Shown piece after piece: positions 1 through 6,246 of a stretch of 11,090 bases of DNA. Origin of the DNA: Cyclobacteriaceae bacterium. Lineage in GTDB: Bacteria > Bacteroidota > Bacteroidia > Cytophagales > Cyclobacteriaceae. The stretch's first letter is position 1. Every line of letters starts with the position of its first letter. Position numbers and translations under genes: made by a program. The notes under the pieces were generated by a model, which did not search any database, was not told the DNA's origin, and saw only the letters and a program-made list of their open reading frames with translations. Location of the stretch: positions 1-11,090 of the forward strand of contig WGED01000160.1 of assembly GCA_015492915.1 (NCBI GenBank). The letters are read 5' to 3'.

Positions 1-183
1 ATCGATAAGTATAAGAATGAACTCGAAGAACTCATCAACGGGCTGGTTGAAGAAGAGGGCACCGAATCGAGCCAGGCCAAACAAAGAGGAAACAAAGTGA
101 TCAGTGATGCCAAGGAAAAAGCAGAAAAGCTCCTGGAAGATGTTGATGAACTGATCGGTCAGATTAAAAAAAGTAACAACTAA
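1..183 (+). CDS. C-terminal fragment of an unidentified charged, helical protein
   Basis: The window opens inside a reading frame whose last 60 codons are visible, ending at TAA 181-183. The tail is rich in Lys and Glu and has no Cys, Trp or Pro. Its hydrophobic residues (Leu, Ile, Val) are spaced as in long amphipathic helices, so a coiled-coil or helical-bundle end is likely. It ends in a basic segment (QIKKSNN). The stop lies 11 bases before the DUF1573 lipoprotein start, so the two are probably cotranscribed. Bacteroidota often have nusB just upstream of DUF1573-yajC, but this tail does not look like the end of NusB. A YtxH-like or other small helical protein is possible, but nothing here settles it. 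The N-terminus lies outside the window. Confidence 0.7.
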   Translation: MDKYKNELEELINGLVEEEGTESSQAKQRGNKVISDAKEKAEKLLEDVDELIGQIKKSNN

Positions 184-194
184 TTATTTGAGAG

Positions 195-695
195 ATGAAA
201 TTTCGTATTGGCATATTATTAATAATTTTTATAGCAGGGAACATGTATTCCTGCACGAACAAAAAACTTGAAAATAATATAAAGAGTCTTGAAAAGAGAG
301 TGGCTGCACTGGAGAGAATGGCCGGTGTTGCATCTGCATCAAGTACCAACGGAGAGTCTGACGCAAAGCGTCCGGTGATGGCATTTGAGCAAACCGAATA
401 TGATTTCGGAACAGTAAACGAAGGAGATATTGTAGAATATACGTTCAAATTTAAGAATACCGGCGATTTTCCGTTAATCATCAATAAGGCCACAGCTACC
501 TGCGGATGTACAGTGCCTGAATGGCCTAAGGATCCGATCGGAGTTGGTGAATCGGGTGAAATCAAGGTGCGGTTTAATACTCGTAACAAGCCCAATCATC
601 AGACCAAGTATGTGACGATAAGCGCAAACACAAAGCCTGAACTGACAAGGCTGAAAATAACCGGCAATGTGATTCCGGCGAATAAAACCAAATGA
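195..695 (+). CDS. DUF1573-domain lipoprotein with N-terminal coiled coil
   Basis: This is a 166-residue predicted lipoprotein. Residues 1-19 are a signal peptide (MKFR, then a hydrophobic core). Cys20 in the context M-Y-S-C is the likely lipidation site, a relaxed Bacteroidota lipobox. Residues 25-39 carry a d-a-d-a-d pattern (L25, I29, L32, V36, L39) that predicts a short coiled coil. A Ser/Gly-rich linker follows, then a DUF1573 domain at about 62-160. That domain has the family hallmarks YDFGTVNEG (69-77), FKFKNTG (84-90) and the TCGCT motif with Cys103 and Cys105. DUF1573 has an Ig-like beta-sandwich fold related to ASH/PapD-type domains; its molecular role is not established. No acidic residues directly follow Cys20, so there is no obvious surface-export signal and a periplasm-facing anchor is likely. 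It is followed 16 bases later by yajC, a pairing common in this phylum. Confidence 0.88.
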   Translation: MKFRIGILLIIFIAGNMYSCTNKKLENNIKSLEKRVAALERMAGVASASSTNGESDAKRPVMAFEQTEYDFGTVNEGDIVEYTFKFKNTGDFPLIINKATATCGCTVPEWPKDPIGVGESGEIKVRFNTRNKPNHQTKYVTISANTKPELTRLKITGNVIPANKTK

Positions 696-711
696 CAATA
701 ATAGAAAAATC

Positions 712-1029
712 ATGACTGGAATAATTTTACAAGCTGCCGGCTCAGGTGGCGCTATGACGGGTAACCTAATACTGATAGGGGGCATCATTCTAATCTTTTA
801 CTTCTTCATGATCAGGCCTCAACAGAAAAAACAAAAAGAGCAGAAAAGATTTTTAGAGGGATTAAAGAAAGGAGATAAAGTAGTCACACTCGGGGGAATT
901 CACGGCAAGATCATGGCCATCGAAGGGGAAATCGTGCAGCTTGAAGTCGACAGAGGAACGAAATTGACGATCGAAAAATCGTCTGTCTCGCTCGATGCGA
1001 GTAAAAAATTTATGGAGAACAAAAAGTAA
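712..1029 (+). CDS. yajC: YajC, Sec translocon accessory subunit
   Basis: YajC is a small inner-membrane protein that associates with SecDF and the SecYEG channel. This copy has 105 residues, the usual family length. A short Gly/Ala-rich N-terminus precedes one transmembrane helix at about residues 18-34 (NLILIGGIILIFYFFMI). The diagnostic IRPQQKKQKEQ motif follows directly, then a compact cytoplasmic domain with GDKVVTLGGIHGKI, typical of the family. ATG 712 is the first in-frame start after the preceding gene. The downstream ybbR start lies only 5 bases past the stop, which indicates one transcript. The assignment is secure from the membrane segment plus the RPQQKK and GGIHGKI motifs. Confidence 0.96.
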   Translation: MTGIILQAAGSGGAMTGNLILIGGIILIFYFFMIRPQQKKQKEQKRFLEGLKKGDKVVTLGGIHGKIMAIEGEIVQLEVDRGTKLTIEKSSVSLDASKKFMENKK

Positions 1030-1034
1030 AATAA

Positions 1035-2009
1035 TTGGTTGATGCCAGGAAAATAGCAGACAGGATTGTCCAATTTCTGGCCCCCTTAAGAGGTGCTAAC
1101 TGGAAAGTAATTTTTTTATGTTTTTTCACAGCATCTACTTTTTGGTTTTTCAATGCTTTGAATAAAGTATATACCACCAGAATTGATTACCCTATCAAAT
1201 TGGTGTATAACCATGACAGCCTGGTGGCAGTGAAAGATCCCCCGTCAAAAATCCCCGTGAATGTGACAGGTGGCGGCTGGCAATTACTGAAAAATACCAT
1301 TTCTCTAAAGACCAGGCCTATAATCATTAACCCTGAAAATCCTGCCCAGACCCAATTTATGACGGCGGCCAATCTTTTGCCGGTATTTTCGTCGCAGCTT
1401 CAGGATATCAACATAAACTATATAGCAGTAGATACGATCTTTTTTAAAATTGAACCATATATGGACCGGCGGTTGCGGATAGAACTTGATTCGACCAGCA
1501 TAAGCCTGAAAAAGAATTATTATATCACCTCTGAGATAATTGTTGAGCCGGATTCCGTCACTTTTCATGGGCCAGTGTCTTTTGTTCAGAAATTGCCGGA
1601 CATTTTTCTTGTTTCACTTCCCGAACGAAACATAAGTAAGTCTTATGATGAAGAACTGAGCCTGGATCTGTTTTCACCTTCAATAATAAAGAAGATTCCC
1701 GAAGTGATCCACGTCAGTTTTGAGGTAGAGGAATTTATAGAAATACAGCAAGAACTGGATATACAACAGGTCAATTTCCCTTACGATTCCACTATTTTTC
1801 TTGAGAGCAATAGCGTTCCGGCCACGTTTAAAATTCCAAGAAGTCAGAAAAATAATCTCAATTTGGAAGATGTCCTCATCATTGCTGATTTGAGCAACAT
1901 ACGTTCTGCCGATTCTACTATTTCCATAGAAATCATGGACGTGCCGGAATATATCAAAGATCTGTCCCTTGAAGAAAAAAGAGTAAAAGTGATATATGCT
2001 GAGGAGTAA
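1035..2009 (+). CDS. YbbR-domain membrane-anchored protein (CdaR-like), TTG start
   Basis: This is a 324-residue protein with one N-terminal membrane anchor at about residues 24-42 (WKVIFLCFFTASTFWFFNA) and a long beta-rich extracytoplasmic part. The layout and the segment after the anchor (NKVYTTRIDYPIKL) fit YbbR-domain proteins. In Firmicutes, the YbbR protein CdaR modulates the diadenylate cyclase CdaA; in Bacteroidota the role is unknown, and no cdaA lies next to it here. The start is TTG at 1035. An in-frame TAA lies immediately before it (1032-1034), and no in-frame ATG occurs before the membrane segment, so the rare start is well supported. The gene begins 5 bases after yajC and its end overlaps coaE by 14 bases, so translational coupling is likely. 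The family assignment rests on architecture and gene order more than on sharp motifs. Confidence 0.82.
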   Translation: MVDARKIADRIVQFLAPLRGANWKVIFLCFFTASTFWFFNALNKVYTTRIDYPIKLVYNHDSLVAVKDPPSKIPVNVTGGGWQLLKNTISLKTRPIIINPENPAQTQFMTAANLLPVFSSQLQDININYIAVDTIFFKIEPYMDRRLRIELDSTSISLKKNYYITSEIIVEPDSVTFHGPVSFVQKLPDIFLVSLPERNISKSYDEELSLDLFSPSIIKKIPEVIHVSFEVEEFIEIQQELDIQQVNFPYDSTIFLESNSVPATFKIPRSQKNNLNLEDVLIIADLSNIRSADSTISIEIMDVPEYIKDLSLEEKRVKVIYAEE

Positions 2010-2616
2010 GCCTTTGAAAATCGGCATTACCGGCGGGATAGGTTCGGGCAAATCCATCGTATGTGAGATTTTCAGGGTTCTCAATATACCTGTCTACGAC
2101 GCCGACCTGCGGGCCAGGACCCTGATGACAGAAGATGAGGTGACTGTAGCGGCGATTAAAAACGTATTTGGACCTGAGGCTTACACAAAAGACAGGGCAT
2201 TAAACAGGACATACCTTGCCAAAGAGGTTTTTAACGACAGGGAAAAACTAAACAAACTCAACAGCATTGTGCACCCTGCCGTAGAAAAAGACTTTGAAAA
2301 ATGGTATGATTCTCATGAAACCAGCCCTTACGTGATCAAAGAGGCTGCTCTGCTTGTCGAGTCCGGCTCTTACAAACAACTCGATATGCTCATCACTGTC
2401 ACGGCTCCCGAAGAGATCAGGGTTGCAAGAGTGATGAGACGTGATCCGCACCGCACTGAAGAGGATATCAGGAAAATCATAGCCAGCCAGTTGGATGAAA
2501 ACACGAAAATTGCCAGGTCACAATTCGTTGTTATCAATGACGATAAAACATTAGTGATACCGCAAGTGTTGAAGATTCACCGTCGTTTGTTGAATAAAGT
2601 TGACCGGATTGGATAA
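1996..2616 (+). CDS. coaE: Dephospho-CoA kinase
   Basis: CoaE phosphorylates the 3'-hydroxyl of dephospho-CoA with ATP, the last step of coenzyme A synthesis, in the cytosol. The 206-residue length is normal. The P-loop GGIGSGKS is at residues 13-20, followed by the family motif VYDADLRAR (33-41), where Asp35/Asp37 match the conserved substrate/Mg-site region. HPAV and the KEAALLVESG segment follow, and then the lid region RVARVMRRD plus the ASQLDE motif. The ATG at 1996 lies inside the last codons of ybbR (14-base overlap). A TTG at 2014 would also keep the P-loop, but the ATG is the better choice. The gene closes the yajC-ybbR-coaE run, a conserved order in Bacteroidota. Confidence 0.96.
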   Translation: MLRSKPLKIGITGGIGSGKSIVCEIFRVLNIPVYDADLRARTLMTEDEVTVAAIKNVFGPEAYTKDRALNRTYLAKEVFNDREKLNKLNSIVHPAVEKDFEKWYDSHETSPYVIKEAALLVESGSYKQLDMLITVTAPEEIRVARVMRRDPHRTEEDIRKIIASQLDENTKIARSQFVVINDDKTLVIPQVLKIHRRLLNKVDRIG

Positions 2617-2640
2617 TTAAGCTCAAATTCGGTATTTTCG
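2609..2640 (+). promoter_or_regulatory. Possible Bacteroidota-type promoter for the sigma factor gene
   Basis: TTG at 2609-2611 is separated by 21 bases from TATTTTCG at 2633-2640. That octamer is one mismatch from the Bacteroidota -7 consensus TAnnTTTG. The start codon lies 19 bases downstream at 2660. The upstream half overlaps the end of coaE. This is a pattern match only; read-through from the coaE operon is equally possible. Confidence 0.35.
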
Positions 2641-2659
2641 TACATTCAACAAATTTTTT

Positions 2660-3235
2660 ATGGAAGAGGTAAAGGCTTCGTATTCCGAAGAGCAGAAATA
2701 TCGCATATTCGAAAATGAGTTCCTCCCTCACATCGATGCGATGTACAACTTTGCTTATCGGATCACCAATGATGAGGATAGCGCAAAAGACCTGATACAG
2801 GATACTTTTTATAAAGCCTTTAAATTTATAAATTCATTTCAGGAAGGCACAAATGCCAAAGCCTGGCTGTTCAGGATTCTGAAAAACAGCTTCATTAATG
2901 AGTTTCGCAAAAAAAATAAGGAGCCGTCCATGATAGATTATCAGGATGTGGAAACTTATTATAACTCTGATGATGTTAATGAAGTGATAACCCCTGATCT
3001 CAGGGTCGATGTATTGCAGGATATGATCGGCGACGAAGTGTCCAATGCACTCAATGCTTTGGCGGTGGATTTCAGAATTGTGATCATATTGTGCGATATT
3101 GAAGGATTTACTTATGAGGAAATGTCAAAAATACTCGACATCCCCATAGGCACTGTGAGGTCCAGGCTGCACAGGGCACGGAACCTCCTGCGGGAAAAAC
3201 TGAAGGTGTATGCAAAAGAAATGGGATATAAATAG
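2660..3235 (+). CDS. RNA polymerase sigma factor, ECF type of the sigma-70 family
   Basis: This is a 191-residue alternative sigma factor that directs RNA polymerase to a specific promoter set. Region 2 spans about residues 17-87, including the -10-binding core DEDSAKDLIQDTFYKAF (38-54) and the NAKAWLFRILKNSFINEFR segment (65-83). Region 4 spans about 135-181, with the helix-turn-helix YEEMSKILDIPIGTVRSRL (152-170) and the typical RLHRAR ending. An acidic linker joins the two, and there is no region 1.1 or region 3, as in the ECF group. The next gene, 8 bases downstream, encodes a small cysteine-rich protein that looks like an anti-sigma factor, the classic ECF arrangement. The target regulon and inducing signal cannot be read from this window. 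The family call is certain; a subgroup name is not supportable. Confidence 0.95.
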   Translation: MEEVKASYSEEQKYRIFENEFLPHIDAMYNFAYRITNDEDSAKDLIQDTFYKAFKFINSFQEGTNAKAWLFRILKNSFINEFRKKNKEPSMIDYQDVETYYNSDDVNEVITPDLRVDVLQDMIGDEVSNALNALAVDFRIVIILCDIEGFTYEEMSKILDIPIGTVRSRLHRARNLLREKLKVYAKEMGYK

Positions 3236-3243
3236 TTTTATTT

Positions 3244-3546
3244 ATGGCTGAGGACAGTTTTAAGAATTATTTGGAGTGTTGCATTATCAATCAATGCGGG
3301 GAGCCCGGATGCGACAACTACGACGCGAGAAGAGACCTGCTTCAGAAAATCATCGACGGACAGGCAAATGAGGAGGAAAAAATGCTGTATGAGAGCATTG
3401 TGGCGCAATGTACTAATTGTAAATGCAAGCAATATTGCGAACAGGAGGTGGCAATTAAAAACCTGCTCCAGACCAAGCTCGACCGTAAACGCGTACCGAT
3501 TGATGTGGTAGAAAAAATCAAAACCTCAATCATTAAAACTTCCTGA
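3244..3546 (+). CDS. Cysteine-rich small protein, putative anti-sigma factor
   Basis: This 100-residue soluble protein follows the ECF sigma gene by 8 bases. Residues 38-59 resemble the zinc-binding anti-sigma domain of RsrA/ChrR-type proteins: an acidic D-G-x-A-x-x-E-E-E stretch leading to C-x2-C (Cys56, Cys59). The tail continues as in that family, with a charged helix, then V-P at 84-85 and an amphipathic helix (VVEKIKTSI). The histidine normally four residues before the first Cys is Ile52 here. Extra cysteines occur at 12, 13, 18, 23, 61 and 65, making eight in all, so zinc could be held by an alternative set. There is no membrane segment, so the protein should act in the cytosol, perhaps sensing redox or metal state. 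The function is inferred from position and weak domain similarity. The gene ends 3 bases before gmk. Confidence 0.72.
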   Translation: MAEDSFKNYLECCIINQCGEPGCDNYDARRDLLQKIIDGQANEEEKMLYESIVAQCTNCKCKQYCEQEVAIKNLLQTKLDRKRVPIDVVEKIKTSIIKTS

Positions 3547-3549
3547 TGT

Positions 3550-4128
3550 ATGGTCAATGGCAAAGCGATTATTTTTTCCGCGCCATCCGGCTCGGGCAAA
3601 ACAACCATTGTAAAACACCTCCTCAGGACTTTTGACAATCTCGCCTTTTCAATATCCGCCACCACACGTCCCAGACGCAAAGAGCGAGAAATCGACGGCA
3701 GCGATTATTATTTTCTAACAGTTGATGAATTCAGGGCTAAAATAGCCAAAGGAGATTTTGTAGAATGGGAAGAAGTGTATGACGGTATCTATTACGGCAC
3801 ACTCAAATCTGAAATCGACCGCTTATGGAGCATGGGAAAACATGTATTATTTGATGTGGATGTAAAAGGAGGGTTGAAGCTCAAAGAATATTTTAAAGAA
3901 AAAGCACTGGCGGTTTTCGTAAAAGTAAAAGAGATGAAGGTGCTGGAAGAGCGGCTGCGTCATCGAAATACCGAACCTGAAGAACAAATCCGCAAAAGGC
4001 TTGAAAAAGCTGCCTATGAAATGGGGTTTGCCAAAGATTTTGATAAAATTCTCGTTTCGGATGTGCTGGAAGAAACACTGAAGCAGGCCGAGGAAATGGT
4101 GAGGGAATTTCTGAAATCCGGGAGATAA
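3550..4128 (+). CDS. gmk: Guanylate kinase
   Basis: Gmk converts GMP plus ATP to GDP plus ADP in the cytosol, feeding GTP and dGTP pools. The 192-residue length is standard. The P-loop APSGSGKTT is at residues 11-19. The GMP-binding region contains SATTRPRRKE (36-45), DGSDYYFL (49-56), VEWEEVYDGIYYGT (71-84) and DVDVKGG near residue 100. The RLRHRNTEPEEQIRKRLEKA lid and the adenine-side segment follow, and all fit the family. ATG 3550 is chosen because it sets up the short N-terminus MVNGKAIIFSAPSG. An out-of-frame ATG at 3546 overlaps the stop of the preceding gene. The 3-base spacing to the putative anti-sigma gene suggests cotranscription with the sigma pair. Confidence 0.97.
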   Translation: MVNGKAIIFSAPSGSGKTTIVKHLLRTFDNLAFSISATTRPRRKEREIDGSDYYFLTVDEFRAKIAKGDFVEWEEVYDGIYYGTLKSEIDRLWSMGKHVLFDVDVKGGLKLKEYFKEKALAVFVKVKEMKVLEERLRHRNTEPEEQIRKRLEKAAYEMGFAKDFDKILVSDVLEETLKQAEEMVREFLKSGR

Positions 4129-4218
4129 GCCTGAGGTTTCGGTCGAAAATGCCTGGCAATCAATTCTTTGTTTTGTAAGTTACGGGCTTTAAATGAATAA
4201 TACAGAATAGTGCCTTTC

Positions 4219-4791
4219 ATGAAAACAGGACTATATTTCGGCTCATTCAACCCGATACATATCGGCCACCTCATCATTGCCCAGGCCGTACTTGAGCTTG
4301 CAAACCTCAATGAAATATGGTTTGTGGTTTCACCTCAGAATCCTTTGAAAAAAAACAAGAATCTTCTCAATGAGCAGGATCGGTATGATATGGTAAGGCT
4401 GGCAATTGAGGATAATTTCAATTTCAGAGTGTCTGACATTGAGTTCAGGATGCCCCGTCCGAGTTACACGATTGACACGCTGACCTATCTCAGAGCAAAA
4501 CACCCGACACATCAATTCAGGCTCATCATCGGTGGCGACAACCTTGCCATATTGCCAAGGTGGAAAAATAGTCAAAAAATCATTGAAGAATTTGGCCTGA
4601 TCGTGTATCCCCGGCCCGGTGCCCCAACGAGCGAATTGATGGCACATCCCAACGTACAGTTTGTTGATGCACCATTACTTGATATTTCAGCAACGTTTGT
4701 TCGCAGGTGTATCAGGGAGAACAGATCGATTAAGTATCTCGTCCCGGAAAAAACGGCGCAGTATATTTTTGACAGAAAGCTGTATTTGTGA
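4219..4791 (+). CDS. nadD: Nicotinate-nucleotide adenylyltransferase
   Basis: NadD transfers AMP from ATP to nicotinate mononucleotide, giving deamido-NAD, the penultimate step of NAD synthesis, in the cytosol. From ATG 4219 the protein has 190 residues. It begins MKTGLYFGSFNPIHIGHL, with the nucleotidyltransferase HIGH motif at 14-17. RMPRPSYTIDTL and the GGDNLAILPRW segment form the family's nicotinate-side pocket. The ISATFVR motif (156-162) is the form of ISSTxxR used here. A GTG at 4210 in the same frame would add three residues; ATG gives the N-terminus usual for the family. About 90 bases separate it from gmk, with no convincing promoter. It is convergent with frr, 14 bases apart. Confidence 0.95.
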   Translation: MKTGLYFGSFNPIHIGHLIIAQAVLELANLNEIWFVVSPQNPLKKNKNLLNEQDRYDMVRLAIEDNFNFRVSDIEFRMPRPSYTIDTLTYLRAKHPTHQFRLIIGGDNLAILPRWKNSQKIIEEFGLIVYPRPGAPTSELMAHPNVQFVDAPLLDISATFVRRCIRENRSIKYLVPEKTAQYIFDRKLYL

Positions 4792-4807
4792 TCTCTCTTG
4801 AGAGGTC
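4790..4807. terminator. Short hairpin between convergent nadD and frr, weak terminator candidate
   Basis: The sequence GATCTCTCTTGAGAGGTC folds into a seven-pair or longer stem (one G-T wobble) with a four-base CTTG loop. It spans the whole 14-base gap between the two stop codons. A symmetrical hairpin could serve both strands, but neither side is followed by a clean run of T residues, so intrinsic termination is uncertain. Confidence 0.35.
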
Positions 4808-5366
4808 AGACAGTCATGATCTCCTCTTCTTTCTTCGCGAGCAATTCATCTATTTTTTTCACAAACTCATCGGTGAGTTCCTGGATTTTTCTCTCCGCTT
4901 TTTTCACCTCGTCTTCAGACACATGCTCCTTGAGTAACTTTTTGATATGATCATTGGCTTCTTTTCGCACATTGCGTACACTCACACGGCCATGCTCAGC
5001 TTCATTTTTAGCCTGTTTTACGAGGGCAATCCTTCGCTCTTCTGTCAGAGGCGGAATGTTAAGCCTGATCATTTCGCCGTCATTTTGCGGGTTCAAACCA
5101 AGATCACTGTTGATGATGGCCTTTTCGATTTCCGTTATCATGCTTTTTTCCCAGGGCTTGATAGCCAGTGTCCGGGCATCGGGCGTATTGACAGTAGCCA
5201 CCTGGTTGATGGGTGTCGGGTTACCGTAATATTCAACCAGCAAACCGTCCAGCATATTGGGGTGAGCCCTGCCCGCCCGTATCTTGGCGAGGGCATTCGA
5301 TACATGGTGAAGGGATTTCTCCATGTGATCTCGTGCTTCTTCTATATAATATTCGAGTTCTTCCAT
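4806..5366 (-). CDS. frr: Ribosome recycling factor
   Basis: RRF works with EF-G to split post-termination ribosomes. The 186-residue length is standard. The N-terminal helix (MEELEYYIEEARDHMEKSL) leads into KIRAGRAHPNMLDGL. The beta-rich domain II, about residues 42-112, has VEYYGNPTPINQVATV, KPWEKSM and the NIPPLTEERR signature. The C-terminal long helices contain the conserved VRNVRKEAND stretch (130-139), a ribosome-contact region in the family. Its start lies 15 bases after the pyrH stop on the same strand, so the two genes form an operon, as in most bacteria. The C-terminus ends in a slightly extended acidic tail (KKEEEIMTV). No independent promoter is visible. Confidence 0.97.
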   Translation of the reverse strand: MEELEYYIEEARDHMEKSLHHVSNALAKIRAGRAHPNMLDGLLVEYYGNPTPINQVATVNTPDARTLAIKPWEKSMITEIEKAIINSDLGLNPQNDGEMIRLNIPPLTEERRIALVKQAKNEAEHGRVSVRNVRKEANDHIKKLLKEHVSEDEVKKAERKIQELTDEFVKKIDELLAKKEEEIMTV

Positions 5367-5381
5367 AGTGGTGTTATTTAC

Positions 5382-6086
5382 TTAATGAACTAAAGTTCCG
5401 ATATCTTCTCCTTTGATGATCTTATATAGATTTCCCGGCTTGTTCATATCAAAAACTATGATTGGCAGGTTGTTCTCCCTGCAAAGCGTGAATGCCGTCA
5501 TATCCATGATTTTAAACCCTTTTTGCATCGCTTTTTCATAGGTCAGGGAGGAGAACCTCGTAGCCTCGGGGTCTTTTTCCGGGTCTGCGGTATAAACACC
5601 ATCAACCCTTGTGCCTTTAAGGACCACATCAGCCTCTATTTCAACAGCGCGCAGGCTTGCAGCCGAATCAGTTGTGAAATAGGGGTTGCCCGTGCCGGCA
5701 CCAAATATGACAATCCGGCCTTTTTCGAGGTGTCTTACAGCCCGGCGGCGTATAAACTGCTCGCAGACTTGCTCGATCTTGATAGCCGACATTAGTCGTG
5801 TAAAAAGCCCTGCTCCTTCCAGTGCACTCTGAAGTGCCATGGCATTGATGACAGTGGCCAGCATGCCCATATAATCTCCCTGTACGCGGTCGATGACGGA
5901 ATTGTCCGTTTGTACTCCTCTGAAAATGTTCCCGCCGCCAATGACTATGGCCAGCTCCACCCCCGTCTCTTTTACCTTTTTTATCTCATCAGTGTATTGC
6001 TGAAGCCGTAACGAATCGATACCGAATTTCTTGTCACCCATCAGCGCCTCGCCACTGAGTTTAAGCAGTATGCGCTTATATTTCAT
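5382..6086 (-). CDS. pyrH: UMP kinase (uridylate kinase)
   Basis: PyrH phosphorylates UMP to UDP with ATP as a cytosolic hexamer, the entry to UTP and CTP. It belongs to the amino-acid kinase fold, unlike the P-loop kinase Gmk encoded nearby. The 234 residues include LLKLSGEALMG at 7-17, GGGNIFRG at 50-57 (nucleotide and phosphate contacts), RVQGDYMGMLATVINA, GTGNPYFTTDSAA and DVVLKGTRVDGVYTADP, all diagnostic. Downstream is frr, 15 bases away. The rpsB-tsf genes that often precede pyrH-frr are not upstream here. Instead there is a 160-base gap with a TATATTTG promoter-like element 22 bases before the ATG, so the pair probably has its own promoter. Confidence 0.97.
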   Translation of the reverse strand: MKYKRILLKLSGEALMGDKKFGIDSLRLQQYTDEIKKVKETGVELAIVIGGGNIFRGVQTDNSVIDRVQGDYMGMLATVINAMALQSALEGAGLFTRLMSAIKIEQVCEQFIRRRAVRHLEKGRIVIFGAGTGNPYFTTDSAASLRAVEIEADVVLKGTRVDGVYTADPEKDPEATRFSSLTYEKAMQKGFKIMDMTAFTLCRENNLPIIVFDMNKPGNLYKIIKGEDIGTLVH

Positions 6087-6108
6087 TAATGTGAAAGTTT
6101 TAATTAGG

Positions 6109-6116
6109 CAAATATA
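6109..6116 (-). promoter_or_regulatory. Bacteroidota -7 promoter element of pyrH-frr
   Basis: Read on the minus strand, this is TATATTTG, an exact match to TAnnTTTG, followed by CC. It lies 22 bases upstream of the pyrH start codon. I found no convincing TTTG at the expected distance upstream, so the assignment rests on the -7 element and position only. Confidence 0.5.
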
Positions 6117-6246
6117 ATATTGTACAGAAGATTAACGCGAAAAATTCAACATATAATTAATGTTCATTCCAGCGCCTCATTTACCCGTCCTGCACACAGA
6201 GAGTTATAAAAATTGATAAAATTTCATGAAAATCACGCAATTCATT
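6117..6246. other. Intergenic stretch between pyrH and the biotin carrier gene
   Basis: This A/T-rich gap lies upstream of pyrH and downstream of the carrier gene, both on the minus strand. It contains a perfect 10-base palindrome, TTTCATGAAA at 6222-6231, near the carrier gene's 3' end. I see no open frame, no RNA gene and no T-run-backed terminator. The far upstream part of the pyrH promoter may lie here. Confidence 0.4.

Noticed and set aside
164..595. A 143-residue minus-strand open frame over the DUF1573 gene.
   Set aside because: It is a shadow of the clearly coding plus strand and resembles no family I know.
4137..4148. Small inverted repeat TTTCGGTCGAAA after gmk.
   Set aside because: Five pairs with a two-base loop and no T-run; too weak to call a terminator or operator.
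4947..5393. Plus-strand open frames across frr.
   Set aside because: They are antisense to the full set of ribosome recycling factor motifs and have no independent support.
6222..6231. Palindrome TTTCATGAAA near the 3' end of the biotin carrier gene.
   Set aside because: A 10-base palindrome in A/T-rich DNA is easily expected by chance, it occurs once, and it is far from the nearest promoter.
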